The notes: generated from the letters alone by a model not told the origin. Shown: positions 9,116 to 18,530, counted from the first letter of the stretch. The stretch is DNA of 64,000 nt from JBCBCP01 sp038530575 (GCA_038530575.1 JBCBCP010000012.1:5920-69919); one strand, 5' to 3'. Numbers and translations: made by a program.

Positions 9116-10339
9116 ATGACCGATCTGATCCGCTCCTGGGTCGACAGCGCCAACACGCCCGACACCGACTTCCCAATCAACAACCTGCCCTATGGCGCGT
9201 TCTCAACCGGTGGCGGCGACCCCCGGTGTGGTGTCGCCATCGGCGACCAAATCCTTGATCTTACCACCCTTGAGGCGGCGGGCACGCTCGACTTTGGCGG
9301 CACGCTCGGCGCGGGAAGCTGGAACGCCTTCATGGCCTTGGGCAAGGCAGAGTGGTCCCGGCTACGCAGCGAACTGACGGACCTTCTGGCGGAAGGTGCC
9401 ACATCGATGCCTGACCACCTTGTCCCCATGGTGGATGCCGCACTGCATATGCCCTTTGCGGTCAGCGAATACACCGACTTCTACGCTGGCAAGCATCACG
9501 CCATGAATGTGGGAACGATGTTCCGCGGGCCTGAAAACGCGCTGCCACCCAACTGGCTGTCGATTCCCATTGGCTACAACGGGCGGGCGTCTTCAGTTGT
9601 TGTCTCCGGCACGCCGGTCAAACGCCCACACGGCCAGCTCAAGGGTCCGAACGACGACCTGCCGCGCTTTGGCCCCTCGGCCCGCTTCGACATCGAGCTT
9701 GAGATGGGCGCGATCGTCGGCACCCCGTCGGACGGCCCGATCACAGTCGCCGAGGCCTATGACAACATCTTCGGCTACGTTCTGCTGAACGACTGGTCCG
9801 CGCGCGATATCCAGGCTTGGGAATACCAGCCGCTCGGCCCGTTCCAAGCCAAGGCGACGGCCACTTCGATCAGCCCGTGGATCGTGACCGCCGCAGCACT
9901 TGAACCTTTCCGCACCTCAACACCGGACCGCGAACGGGAGCTTTTGGACTACCTCACCGAACCCGGCCCGATGCTCTATGACATCGCGCTGGAGGTCGGC
10001 CTTGCCCCTGAAGGCAAGGCGGAGACCACCATCGCGCGGACGAACTACAACGAGATGTACTATTCCGCCCCCCAGCAACTGGCTCACCACACCACCAGCG
10101 GATGCCCGATGCGCGTCGGCGACCTTTTGGGCTCGGGCACCATCTCGGGGCCGGACAAGGAAAACCGTGGATCGCTTCTTGAGCTTAGCTGGGGCGGCAA
10201 AGAGCCCTTCACACTCGACACAGGCGAAAACCGCAGCTTCATCGAAGACGGCGACACCCTGACACTCAAGGGCGCGGCCCGCGGCAACGGCTACCGCGTC
10301 GGCTTTGGCACCTGCGCTGGACGCGTTGATCCCGCTTAA
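9116..10339 (+). CDS. fahA: Fumarylacetoacetase
   Basis: The 407-residue product matches full-length fumarylacetoacetate hydrolase: an N-terminal SH3-like domain (LPYGAFSTGGGDPRCGVAIG) and a C-terminal catalytic domain with DFYAGKHHAMNVG, the FDIELEMGAIVG metal-binding stretch, VLLNDWSARDIQAWEYQPLGPF and the closing SGTISGP segment. It splits 4-fumarylacetoacetate into fumarate and acetoacetate, the last step of homogentisate breakdown. The acidic metal ligands (D in DFYAG, E-x-E in IELEMG, D in NDWSARD) are all present. It lies in the same operon directly after maiA. Confidence 0.96.
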   Translation: MTDLIRSWVDSANTPDTDFPINNLPYGAFSTGGGDPRCGVAIGDQILDLTTLEAAGTLDFGGTLGAGSWNAFMALGKAEWSRLRSELTDLLAEGATSMPDHLVPMVDAALHMPFAVSEYTDFYAGKHHAMNVGTMFRGPENALPPNWLSIPIGYNGRASSVVVSGTPVKRPHGQLKGPNDDLPRFGPSARFDIELEMGAIVGTPSDGPITVAEAYDNIFGYVLLNDWSARDIQAWEYQPLGPFQAKATATSISPWIVTAAALEPFRTSTPDRERELLDYLTEPGPMLYDIALEVGLAPEGKAETTIARTNYNEMYYSAPQQLAHHTTSGCPMRVGDLLGSGTISGPDKENRGSLLELSWGGKEPFTLDTGENRSFIEDGDTLTLKGAARGNGYRVGFGTCAGRVDPA

Positions 10340-10355
10340 AACAGAAGGAAAAGAT

Positions 10356-10694
10356 ATGAACGAACAGCTCCAACGCACCGCCCAAACGACAAAACAACTC
10401 GCCGGGCGGATGTTCGAATACACCTATTCACGCGGCATGAAAGCCCGGCTTGAAATCGGCGAAGACACCGTTCACTGGACGATCCTTGACGGCCCGAACA
10501 AGGGTGAGGAAGGGACAAACGACTACCTCGCGCGCGAGATCGCCGCGGGCGTCTACTTCATCCAGTGGCACGAGCCGGCGATCAACGCGACCATCACTCT
10601 GGCGATCAACGAAATCGCCGGTTCGGTATCCAGCAGCGAAGCCTACGAGGGCGAACAGATGTTCGACACCGCTGTGATCCATACATCGTCGTGA
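10356..10694 (+). CDS. Small calycin-like protein resembling the phenolic acid decarboxylase/MoaF fold
   Basis: The 112-residue protein shows the strand pattern of the phenolic-acid-decarboxylase/MoaF-type beta barrel: FEYTYSRGMKARLEIGEDTVHW, then GVYFIQWHEPAINATITLAIN, which echoes the VYFVSWTEPTGTDVSL stretch of phenolic acid decarboxylases. It is shorter than decarboxylases (about 160-170 residues) and lacks their characteristic C-terminal part. I place the start at ATG 10356, after AGAAGGAA; the frame is open from 10305 but those codons overlap fahA. It is the penultimate gene of the homogentisate operon. It might bind or act on a phenolic acid; the assignment rests on weak similarity. 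Confidence 0.6.
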   Translation: MNEQLQRTAQTTKQLAGRMFEYTYSRGMKARLEIGEDTVHWTILDGPNKGEEGTNDYLAREIAAGVYFIQWHEPAINATITLAINEIAGSVSSSEAYEGEQMFDTAVIHTSS

Positions 10695-10700
10695 TTGATC

Positions 10701-11084
10701 ATGCGTGATCCACAAACCGACAAGGCCAACGTCATCGCGTTCTACGAGATGATGTTCAACGACTGCAAACCGGCGGACGCCATCGCGCAATACGCCGGAG
10801 CGGGGTATATTCAGCACAACCCGCACGTCGCCGACGGCAAGCAAGCCTTCATCGACTATTTCGAGCGCATGGCGCGGGAGCATCCGGGCAAACGTGTCGA
10901 GATCAAACGCGCCTTTGTCGATGGCGATCACGTGATCCTGCATTGCCACCAGATGTGGCCGAACGGGCCGGATTATGCCGGGATCGATATCTTTCGTCTC
11001 GATGAAGATGGAAAAGTCGTCGAACATTGGGACGTCCTGCAAGAACTGCCCAGCCAAAGCGCCAATGACAACGGGATGTTCTGA
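10701..11084 (+). CDS. SnoaL-like/NTF2-fold small protein
   Basis: The 127-residue product has the SnoaL-like pattern used by many ketosteroid-isomerase-fold proteins: NVIAFYEMMFNDCKPADAI, YIQHNPHVADGKQAFIDYF, then DIFRLDEDGKVVEHWDVLQ. The QHNP and HWD motifs are typical of a widespread secreted or cytoplasmic NTF2-like group of unknown substrate. I use ATG 10701; TTG at 10695 is possible. It follows the calycin-like gene closely and ends the operon, with 124 bases before the next block. The exact role is unknown. Confidence 0.8.
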   Translation: MRDPQTDKANVIAFYEMMFNDCKPADAIAQYAGAGYIQHNPHVADGKQAFIDYFERMAREHPGKRVEIKRAFVDGDHVILHCHQMWPNGPDYAGIDIFRLDEDGKVVEHWDVLQELPSQSANDNGMF

Positions 11085-11208
11085 CGCTTCGAAGTTTTAA
11101 GCGCAAGTCTTGCGCATCACGTCTGACGGGGCTGCGTTTGACAGAAAGTAAGTTTCAGCAACACATCCGCAAACTGCATGCTGAAACACAAAGAAGAGGA
11201 AGCCAGTA

Positions 11209-12486
11209 ATGCTTGATCTTGTCGCAAAGCGCCGCGAATTGCTCGGCCCCAATGTGTCGACCTTTTATGATGACCCCGTGCATATCGTGCGCGGGGAAGG
11301 CGTCTGGCTGTGGGACGCGGAGGGGCGCAAGTATCTCGACTGCTACAACAACGTGCCCCATGTCGGCCATTGCAACCCGCGCGTGGTGGAGGCGATCTGT
11401 GCGCAGGCCAAAACGCTCAACACACACACCCGCTACCTGCACGAAGGCATCATCAACTATGTGGAGCGCCTGACTGCCACCTTTGATGATCCGCTGAACA
11501 CGGCCATTCTGACCTGCACCGGGTCCGAGGCGAACGACATCGCGTTGCGGATGGCAGAGGCTATGACCGGCAAGCGCGGTATCATTGCGACCGACGCCAC
11601 CTATCATGGCAATACGACCCTGGTGTCGCATCTGTCGCGATCCAACGTGCCAGAGGTCGGCTATGGCATGGGCGACTATTTCCGCCATGTCGAAGCCCCA
11701 GACAGTTACCGCATTGACGACCCCGACGGGCAACGTTTTGCCGCCAAGGTACAAGAGGCTATCGAAGATCTCGAAACCAGCGGCATCGGCTTTGCCACGT
11801 TGATCGTCTGCCCATTGTTCCTGAACGAGGGTTTTCCAATGCAGGCCGAAGGCTGGCTGCAGCCTGCTGCGGAGGCAGTGCGCAAAGCAGGTGGCATTCT
11901 GATCTGTGATGAGGTCCAATCCGGCTTTGGCCGCTCGGGAAGCCACTTCTGGGCCTATCAAAAACAAGGCGTGATCCCCGACGTTGTCGTGATGGGAAAG
12001 CCCATGGGCAATGGCCATCCTGTTGCCGGGTTGGTCACGTCAGACGAGATCCTCAGCCGGTTCCGAAACAGTTTTCGCTATTTCAACACCTTCGGCGGCA
12101 ACCCCGTATCCTGCGCCGCCGCCATGGCAGTGCTGGAAGAGATTGAGGTGCAACAGCTTCAGGCCAATGCTGCCAAGATCGGCGGACTGGCTTTTGAACG
12201 AATGACGGACCTGGCCCAAAAATACGATGTGATCGGAGACGTGCGTCAGGCCGGTATGGTGTTTGGATGCGAATATGTGCTGGACCGCACCACGAAAGAG
12301 CCCGCGGTTGCCTATGCCGACCGAATTATCAACGCGATGCGCCATGAGGGGATCATCCTGTCCAAGCTGGGGCGCCACAAAAACACCCTAAAAATCCGCC
12401 CGCCCATGCCTTTTGATGAAGACAACCTTGATCAGTTGATTACCACACTCGACAAGGTCATGGCCGCGACCCCGGTGACGGCATGA
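11209..12486 (+). CDS. Class III PLP-dependent aminotransferase/phospho-lyase (AGXT2L-type)
   Basis: The 425-residue protein is a fold-type I PLP enzyme of class III. It shows CTGSEANDIALRMAEAM, the cofactor-binding ILICDEVQSGFGRSG, the Schiff-base lysine in VVMGKPMGNGHPVAG, and FNTFGGNPVSCAAAMAVLE. The MGKPMGNGHPVA and late LGRHKNTLKIRPPMPF segments closely resemble the ethanolamine-phosphate and 5-phosphohydroxylysine phospho-lyases (AGXT2L1/L2), not ordinary omega-transaminases. Those lyases remove phosphate and ammonia from a phosphorylated amino alcohol. Its last bases overlap the start of a small-molecule kinase gene, which would supply such a substrate. Phospho-lyase activity is an inference; a transaminase cannot be excluded. 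Confidence 0.85.
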   Translation: MLDLVAKRRELLGPNVSTFYDDPVHIVRGEGVWLWDAEGRKYLDCYNNVPHVGHCNPRVVEAICAQAKTLNTHTRYLHEGIINYVERLTATFDDPLNTAILTCTGSEANDIALRMAEAMTGKRGIIATDATYHGNTTLVSHLSRSNVPEVGYGMGDYFRHVEAPDSYRIDDPDGQRFAAKVQEAIEDLETSGIGFATLIVCPLFLNEGFPMQAEGWLQPAAEAVRKAGGILICDEVQSGFGRSGSHFWAYQKQGVIPDVVVMGKPMGNGHPVAGLVTSDEILSRFRNSFRYFNTFGGNPVSCAAAMAVLEEIEVQQLQANAAKIGGLAFERMTDLAQKYDVIGDVRQAGMVFGCEYVLDRTTKEPAVAYADRIINAMRHEGIILSKLGRHKNTLKIRPPMPFDEDNLDQLITTLDKVMAATPVTA

Positions 12487-13433
12487 GTGATCCGACTGCA
12501 GAGGCGCTCGCCCTGTGGGGTCTTTCGGGGGCCAGCTGCACTTTCGTCGCGGGCCGAGAGAACCGCGTTTATAAGGTGGTTGCTGGCGCGCGTGCTTTCG
12601 CGCTGCGCTTCAAACGCCCCGGCTATCACAGCTTTGCCGAATTGATGTCCGAGCTTGATTGGCTCGCAGAAATGGAGCGGGCTGGGCTGAAGGTGCCGAA
12701 ACCTATGCCCTCGAAAGGCGGCAAACTGCTCGAGGAGGTTGCCGGGCATTTTGTTGACATTGTCACCTGGGTCGACGGGGCGCCCATCGGTAAAACCCGC
12801 GAGCCGCTCGCGCTTGAGGACCCGATTGCGACGTTTTCTGCCATAGGTGCAGAGATGGCGCGGCTTCACGAAGCGTGTGACGCATGGGACAGACCGCCCG
12901 GGTTTGTGCGGTGCCGCTGGGATGCGGATGGCTTGGTCGGAGAAGCACCCCGCTGGGGCCGGTTCTGGGAAAACCCGACGCTGGACGCAGACACACGCAA
13001 GTTGCTGGAAGCCTTCCGCGCACAAGCCAGCCGCGATTTGGCGCGGCTGGACCTTGATACGGGCCTGATTCACGCGGATCTTGTCCGCGAGAACGTCCTG
13101 CTGGACGGGAACGTTTTGCGCCTGATCGACTTTGATGACGGGGGCTTCGGCTATCGCCTTTTCGACATTGCGACCGCGCTTTTGAAGAACCGGAACGAGC
13201 CAAACTACACCGCCCTCAAAACGGCACTCGTGGATGGATACCTCGCACACAGGCCCCTCGATATAGGCCCACTGGACCTGTTCCTGGCGCTGCGGGCTGT
13301 TACCTATGTCGGCTGGATCGTTCCACGGATGGAGGAACCGGGGGCCGAGCTGCGCAACACCCGCTTCATCAAGGACGCGCAGGACCTTTGCAGCGCTTAT
13401 CTGGCGACGACAAGCATCGCTAAGGGAGACTAG
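12483..13433 (+). CDS. Aminoglycoside phosphotransferase/homoserine kinase II-fold small-molecule kinase
   Basis: The 316-residue protein has the APH-type kinase signatures: the Brenner catalytic loop GLIHADLVRENVLL (H-x-D-4x-N) near residue 198 and the metal-binding LIDFDDGG near residue 217, with an N-terminal ATP-binding lobe containing NRVYKVV and FALRFKRPGYHS. Members phosphorylate hydroxyl groups of homoserine, choline, ethanolamine, hydroxylysine or drugs. The start overlaps the stop of the PLP enzyme gene (ATGA at 12483-12486), so the two are probably translationally coupled. In vertebrates hydroxylysine kinase and its phospho-lyase form an analogous pair. The substrate here is unknown; an amino alcohol is the best guess. 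Confidence 0.85.
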   Translation: MSDPTAEALALWGLSGASCTFVAGRENRVYKVVAGARAFALRFKRPGYHSFAELMSELDWLAEMERAGLKVPKPMPSKGGKLLEEVAGHFVDIVTWVDGAPIGKTREPLALEDPIATFSAIGAEMARLHEACDAWDRPPGFVRCRWDADGLVGEAPRWGRFWENPTLDADTRKLLEAFRAQASRDLARLDLDTGLIHADLVRENVLLDGNVLRLIDFDDGGFGYRLFDIATALLKNRNEPNYTALKTALVDGYLAHRPLDIGPLDLFLALRAVTYVGWIVPRMEEPGAELRNTRFIKDAQDLCSAYLATTSIAKGD

Positions 13434-13436
13434 GAC

Positions 13437-14666
13437 GTGCCCAAAACCATTTTGGTCATAGGAACCTTTGATACGAAGAATGACGAGCTTGCCTACCTGA
13501 TCGGCAAGATCAAAGACCAGGGTGGACAGGTGTTGACGATGGACGTCTCAGTCCTTGGCGACACGGACCAACCCATCGATATCACCAAACATGATGTGGC
13601 CGCAGCAACAGGCGAAACCATCGATAACTTGATCGCACTTGGTGAAGAAGGTGAGGCATTCGAGAAGATGAGCGCAGGGGCGGCCGCCACGACGCTCAAG
13701 GCCTATCAGGATGGTCGCTTCGACGGGATGATTGCGCTTGGCGGGACAATGGGCACCGATCTGGCGCTGGATTGTGCGCAAGCCCTTCCGATTGGGGTGC
13801 CAAAATACATCATTTCGACGGTTGCCGGATCGCCCCTGATTGAGGCCGACCGTATGGCGGCAGACGTGCAGTTCATTCTGTGGGCGGGCGGGCTTTATGG
13901 GCTGAACCCCTTGTGCAAGTCGTCGCTCAGCCAGGCGGCGGGTGCTGTTCTTGGCGCCGCGCGCGCAGTGGACCCGCCGCAATTCGACCGGCAGCTTATT
14001 GGTATGACGTCGCTTGGCTCATCCTGCCTGAAGTACATGAAACGCCTGCACCCCGAGTTGACCAAGCGCGGCTATGACGTCGCGGTATTTCATACCACTG
14101 GCATGGGCGGCATGGCGTTTGAACGGCTGGCAAGCGATGGGGCCTTCGCCTGTGTCATGGACTTCTCGTTGCAGGAATTGGTGAACGTGCTGCATGGCTC
14201 CCTCGTCAGCTCCGGTGATGACCGGTTGAGGGGCGCAGGCCGATCCGGTACGCCGCAGATGGTTGCACCGGGCGCGTCTGACATACTCGACCTCGCCGGT
14301 TGGCAAGACATCCCGCCACAATTCCATGACCGTTCTTTCCACCAGCACAACCGATTGATCAAAAACGTCGCTTTCAACGTCGAAGAGCGTGTTGAACTTG
14401 CCAAAGAAATCGTGGACCGCCTTGCGGGTGCCACGGGGCCGACCCACTATTTCTTGCCCAGACAAGGCGTTGAAGAATGGGATAGACCGGGCGAGCCGGT
14501 TCATGACCCCGAAGGTCTGGCGGCATTTGTGAAGGCCTCAGAGGCCGCCGCCGAAAACCGGATCGAAATGACCGCGCTCGACTGTCATATCAATGATGAT
14601 GCGTTCTGTTCGGCCGTTCTCAGCCAACTTGACGCATGGATTGATGCGGGGGTCGTTCCCCGTTGA
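13437..14666 (+). CDS. Tm-1-like ATP-binding-domain protein (UPF0261)
   Basis: A 409-residue protein with the UPF0261/Tm-1-like pattern: an N-terminal Rossmann-like half (KTILVIGTFDTKNDELAYL), ALGGTMGTDLA, then FHTTGMGGMAFERLAS and CVMDFSLQELVNVLHG in the second half, and a C-terminal ALDCHINDDAF. The family includes the N-terminal domain of tomato Tm-1 and bacterial proteins of unknown reaction. The start is a GTG three bases after the kinase stop, so it belongs to the same operon. Bacterial relatives often have a TIM-barrel (PEP hydrolase-like) gene next to them; none is seen here. Confidence 0.88.
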   Translation: MPKTILVIGTFDTKNDELAYLIGKIKDQGGQVLTMDVSVLGDTDQPIDITKHDVAAATGETIDNLIALGEEGEAFEKMSAGAAATTLKAYQDGRFDGMIALGGTMGTDLALDCAQALPIGVPKYIISTVAGSPLIEADRMAADVQFILWAGGLYGLNPLCKSSLSQAAGAVLGAARAVDPPQFDRQLIGMTSLGSSCLKYMKRLHPELTKRGYDVAVFHTTGMGGMAFERLASDGAFACVMDFSLQELVNVLHGSLVSSGDDRLRGAGRSGTPQMVAPGASDILDLAGWQDIPPQFHDRSFHQHNRLIKNVAFNVEERVELAKEIVDRLAGATGPTHYFLPRQGVEEWDRPGEPVHDPEGLAAFVKASEAAAENRIEMTALDCHINDDAFCSAVLSQLDAWIDAGVVPR

Positions 14667-14787
14667 AAGACCGTGTGAGCCCCCGCGTTCGCGGGCAAAC
14701 CAGTCGTATCGAGACTCTAAGGCGAGGCATCGCAAGCACAACAGCCCGGTCGCTTGCCTTTGCACGACGAAACGATAACGTCCTGCC

Positions 14788-15738
14788 ATGAAAATTGAGG
14801 ATTTCAGCAACCTTATCTTTAACCTGACGAACTCTGCAATCGGGCTGAACCCTGATGAACATCAGGCTGCGCAAATCGAAATACTGCAACAAGCCATTCC
14901 ATTTGACGCGGCCTGGTGGGGATGGTCGAACTTCAGCAGTGGTCGCAACCATCTGATCAATACGGGACTTTTCAATTTGCCCCGCAGCTATGACAGCGCC
15001 ATTCGCGCCGTTTTGCATGTGGACCCGTTGATTAAGACGGCGCGCAGCCGCGCCATCTATGGCAAGGCCATTGATGTGGAAAACGCCGATCTGCCAAGCG
15101 AGTTCCGCAAAGCGCTGGAGGCGTTTCAGATCCGGTCAATCTTGAATGGTCATTGCCGTTTGCAGGGTGAGACGGATTTCAACTTCTTCCTGTCGCTGTA
15201 TAAGCGCGATGCGGGACCGTCTTTTTCCGATGCGGATAGTCGGACATATCGCATGGTGTTACGGCATATTGAGCAAAACCTGTCCCTGAGCTTTCGGGCA
15301 GAGGTGCGCAGCCTTGCCCCGGACGGAGGAGAGGCTGCCGTCATCAGCGAAGGGGGTGCCGTGGTCAGGGCAACCCGTGGATTCAAGGACAAATTCAACG
15401 CCGAGAATGTTGGTGGAAAAGCACATGCGATCTTGTCTGATCTGTCTTTTGGCAGCGGTCGCTGGGTGGGCAAACACATCGTGCTTGATGCATCGCGCTA
15501 CAAGCCCGGCATGACCTTGGTCAGGATGTCAGCGAATACAGTTTTTGCACGCCTATCTCCGCAAGAGAGGGCAGTGGCCAGTGCATTGGCAAAGGGAAAG
15601 TCGATGCGCCAGATTGCCGAAGATCGCGGCGTGTCGCACAATACGGTCCGAAACCAGGTCGCTGCGATATACAAGAAAATCGGCGCATCGAACCGTGTGA
15701 GCTTTTTGACAAAAACGGGGTTGGGAAAGTCAGTTTAG
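14788..15738 (+). CDS. LuxR-type transcriptional regulator with C-terminal GerE helix-turn-helix
   Basis: The last 65 residues of this 316-residue protein form a GerE/LuxR DNA-binding domain: LSPQERAVASALAKGKSMRQIA followed by the recognition helix SHNTVRNQVAAIYKKIG. The first 180 residues are a possible ligand-sensing region (WWGWSNFSS, DPLIKTARSR) without the standard acyl-homoserine-lactone-binding pattern that I could recognise, and there is no phosphoacceptor receiver domain. It lies between the PLP/kinase/Tm-1 genes and the ABC transporter on the same strand, so it is a candidate local regulator. No luxI-type synthase gene is in the window. Confidence 0.85.
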   Translation: MKIEDFSNLIFNLTNSAIGLNPDEHQAAQIEILQQAIPFDAAWWGWSNFSSGRNHLINTGLFNLPRSYDSAIRAVLHVDPLIKTARSRAIYGKAIDVENADLPSEFRKALEAFQIRSILNGHCRLQGETDFNFFLSLYKRDAGPSFSDADSRTYRMVLRHIEQNLSLSFRAEVRSLAPDGGEAAVISEGGAVVRATRGFKDKFNAENVGGKAHAILSDLSFGSGRWVGKHIVLDASRYKPGMTLVRMSANTVFARLSPQERAVASALAKGKSMRQIAEDRGVSHNTVRNQVAAIYKKIGASNRVSFLTKTGLGKSV

Positions 15739-15822
15739 TAGTGCAAATGCATCATATCGCGCAGCGGCACCCTGAGTCAGCTTAAACGGAAATTAACCGT
15801 TCCTGACAGGGAGACGCCTTCG

Positions 15823-17109
15823 ATGAAACTGACCAAACCACTGTCCCGCCGCTCCGTTCTTGCTGGATCGGGCGCCTCGCTTGGCCTGCTGGCCGCACCA
15901 AATATCGTGAGGGCGCAGGCGCGCGAAATTCGCATTGGATACATCACCGCACTCACGGGGTCCCGTGCCGAATTTGGCGAAAGCGACCCATGGATGCTCG
16001 AACAGGTGAAAAAGATCACCGATGAGGGTCTCACAATCGACGGGAACACCTATTCGGTCGAGTTCATCGTCAAGGATATGCAGTCCAACCCGAACCGATC
16101 CGCGGCTGTTGGCAACGAGCTGATCCAGCGCGAGGGTGTCGATTTGCTGCTGGTACAAGACCTCGATGCGTCGGTCGCAACGGGCGAGATGTCCGATATT
16201 GCGGGCATCCCGTCGATCTCAACCATGGGCCCATGGCAGGCGTGGATGTTCGGGCGCGGCTCAAACCCGGAACAGGGCTTCCCTTATTCTTTCACGTTCT
16301 TCTGGGGCGTGGAGATGGCAATGCAAACCTTCACCAAGCTCTGGGATCAGATCGACACCAACAAGGTCGTTGGAGACTTCTATTTCGACAACCCGGCTGG
16401 GCAGGCATTTGCTGATCCGAACCTTGGCCTTCCCGCGGTGATGGATGCCGCTGGCTATAATCGGGTCGAAGGCGGCATGTATCTGTTCGACACGCAGGAT
16501 TTCTCTGGCCAGGTGTCGAAGTTCACGCAAGGCAACGCACAAATCGTGACTGGCTTTGGCTTCCCGCCAAACTGGGCGACGTTCTGGGCACAAGCCGGTC
16601 AACAAGGCTTTACCCCAGAGGCTGCGACCTACGCGGCAGCCTTCCTGTTCCCGTCCGCGATTGAATCGCTTGGCGACCGTGGCAACGGCATGTCGACCGA
16701 GGTTTGGTGGACGCCGAACATGCCATGGAGATCGTCCCTGACCGGCCAGACCGCCTCTGAATTGGCCGCAGCTTGGACGGAAAGCTCCGGCAAGCAATGG
16801 GTGCAAACGCTTGGCTATTCCCATGCGCTCTTTGAAACCGGCATTGCGGCGCTGAAAAACTCCGGCGATCCGAAGAACCCCGATGCCGTGCGCGACGCAA
16901 TTGCAGGGTTGAACCTGAACACGATGGTCGGGCCGGTCAACTGGGCCGACACGCCAATCAAGAATGTCGCGGTGACCGAGGTCGCAGGCGGACAATGGCG
17001 CAAAACGGACGGCGGTGTGCATACCTTCGACCTTGTCATCAACGACAACACCTTCGCACCGTCGGTCGACGTCCAAGACAAGCTTATCCCGCTGTCGCAG
17101 CTGGGTTAA
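15823..17109 (+). CDS. Branched-chain-amino-acid-type ABC transporter substrate-binding protein (Tat-type signal)
   Basis: The 428-residue product is a periplasmic type I binding protein of the LivJ/LivK/AmiC group: after the leader it reads IRIGYITALTGSRAEFGES, then SVEFIVKDMQSNPNRSAAVGNELI and VDLLLVQDLDASVATGEMSD. The leader has a twin-arginine motif (SRRSVLAGSG) followed by a hydrophobic stretch and an AQA cleavage site, suggesting Tat export. Relatives bind branched amino acids, amides, urea or aromatic acids. Four more transporter genes follow immediately, completing a Liv-type system. The ligand is unknown. Confidence 0.92.
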   Translation: MKLTKPLSRRSVLAGSGASLGLLAAPNIVRAQAREIRIGYITALTGSRAEFGESDPWMLEQVKKITDEGLTIDGNTYSVEFIVKDMQSNPNRSAAVGNELIQREGVDLLLVQDLDASVATGEMSDIAGIPSISTMGPWQAWMFGRGSNPEQGFPYSFTFFWGVEMAMQTFTKLWDQIDTNKVVGDFYFDNPAGQAFADPNLGLPAVMDAAGYNRVEGGMYLFDTQDFSGQVSKFTQGNAQIVTGFGFPPNWATFWAQAGQQGFTPEAATYAAAFLFPSAIESLGDRGNGMSTEVWWTPNMPWRSSLTGQTASELAAAWTESSGKQWVQTLGYSHALFETGIAALKNSGDPKNPDAVRDAIAGLNLNTMVGPVNWADTPIKNVAVTEVAGGQWRKTDGGVHTFDLVINDNTFAPSVDVQDKLIPLSQLG

Positions 17110-17113
17110 GCGC

Positions 17114-17833
17114 GTGCTGGAGGTCACCGGTTTATCCAAGGCCTTCGGCGCCCTGACCGTGGTCGACGATGTGTCGGTCACGGTCCAGGGCGGAGAAGCG
17201 CTCGGCGTTATGGGGCCAAACGGGGCAGGCAAAAGCACCTTCTTCGATCTGCTGACCGGTGTTACGCCCGCCGACGCGGGACAGGTCGTGCTGGATGGGA
17301 CCGATCTGACAGGCCTTTCCATCGAGGGCCGCGTCAAAGCGGGCATCGCACGCGCCTTTCAAATCCCCAAGCAATTCGCATCCCTCACCGTCGAAGAGCA
17401 TCTTCACCTGGCCGCAACCGTTGGCGCAGGGGCAAGCGCGGCAGAGGCGAAGGACATCGCCGCCGGGCTCATCGAACGGACCGGCCTCGCGGCGTTGGCG
17501 GGGACTACGGGGAGCAAGCTGAGACTGCTCGATCGCAAACGGCTGGAATTCGCCAAAGCCCTCGCCACAAGACCCAAAGTGATCCTACTCGATGAAATCT
17601 CCGGGGGGCTGACAGAAAGCGAAGTCCAGGCGCTGATCGGGATTGTGCGAGATCTGAAAACGCCCGACCTCGCCATCATCTGGATCGAACACATCGCCCA
17701 CGCGCTGTCAGAGACCTGCGACCGGATCATGATGCTCAACCTTGGCCAAAAAGTGATCGAGGACACGCCCGACGTGGTCACAAACGACCCACAAGTCCGC
17801 GCGCTTTATCTGGGAGACACCGAGGATGCTTGA
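17114..17833 (+). CDS. ABC transporter ATP-binding protein, LivG type
   Basis: The 239-residue ATPase has Walker A GPNGAGKSTFFDLLTG, a Liv-type region (GIARAFQIPKQFASLTVEEH), Walker B VILLDEISGGL and the switch histidine region WIEHIAHAL. The usual LSGGQ signature is replaced by a degenerate LRLLDRKRLEFAKAL, which is seen in the LivG/UrtD class (typically LxxGxQ/R). The start is a GTG at 17114, five bases after the binding-protein stop. It energises uptake together with the LivF-type ATPase that overlaps it by eight bases. Confidence 0.9.
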   Translation: MLEVTGLSKAFGALTVVDDVSVTVQGGEALGVMGPNGAGKSTFFDLLTGVTPADAGQVVLDGTDLTGLSIEGRVKAGIARAFQIPKQFASLTVEEHLHLAATVGAGASAAEAKDIAAGLIERTGLAALAGTTGSKLRLLDRKRLEFAKALATRPKVILLDEISGGLTESEVQALIGIVRDLKTPDLAIIWIEHIAHALSETCDRIMMLNLGQKVIEDTPDVVTNDPQVRALYLGDTEDA

Positions 17834-18530
17834 AGCCCGCGAACTCTCTGCCTTCTACGGCGATTTTCAGGCACTTTTTGATGTGTCTTTCAGTGTGGCC
17901 CAAGGCGAGACGCTCGCGCTCATTGGTGCCAATGGCGCGGGCAAAACATCGCTTTTGCACTCGCTTTGCGGGCTTTGCACCGCGTCAGGTGTGGTGCGGG
18001 TGGGCGGCACCGATCTGACCGGGCTCACGCCCGCCCAACGCGCGGCCTTGGGTGTCGCGCTTTCCCCTGAGGGACGGCGCATGTTCGCCTCGCTCACGGT
18101 GCGCGAGAACCTCGAGATTGGTGCCAATACTGCTCGCCCTGGCCCGTGGTCCCTGTCTAGCGTGACCGATTTATTCCCAATTCTGGGGGAGTTTGCAGAC
18201 CGCCCAGCACGGCTTTTGTCTGGCGGACAACAGCAGATGGTCGCCATCGGACGTGCGCTTATGGCCAATCCTGCTCTTTTGCTTTTGGACGAAGTGTCCT
18301 TGGGCCTTGCCCCAGTCGTCGCCCAAGAGGTTATGGCCGCGCTTGGCCAAATCCGGGGCGAGAGCGCCATGGTGACCATATTGGTCGAACAGGACATCCG
18401 CCGCGCCGTGGGTGCGTCAGATCGGTTCTTGTGCCTGCTCGAAGGCCGCGTTGCGCTGACCGGCCAAAGCGAAGGTGCCGATCTTGACGCCATTGGCCGG
18501 GCTTACTTCGGAGAGGAAAACGCCGCATGA
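17826..18530 (+). CDS. ABC transporter ATP-binding protein, LivF type
   Basis: The 234-residue ATPase contains Walker A GANGAGKTSLLHSL, the LivF-type signature LLSGGQQQMVAIGRALM, Walker B LLLLDEVSLGLAP and the switch region VTILVEQDIRRA. LSPEGRRMFASLTVREN is characteristic of the LivF subgroup. It overlaps the upstream ATPase gene and its last bases overlap the permease start (ATGA). It pairs with the LivG-type ATPase on the cytoplasmic side of the transporter. Confidence 0.93.
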   Translation: MLEARELSAFYGDFQALFDVSFSVAQGETLALIGANGAGKTSLLHSLCGLCTASGVVRVGGTDLTGLTPAQRAALGVALSPEGRRMFASLTVRENLEIGANTARPGPWSLSSVTDLFPILGEFADRPARLLSGGQQQMVAIGRALMANPALLLLDEVSLGLAPVVAQEVMAALGQIRGESAMVTILVEQDIRRAVGASDRFLCLLEGRVALTGQSEGADLDAIGRAYFGEENAA

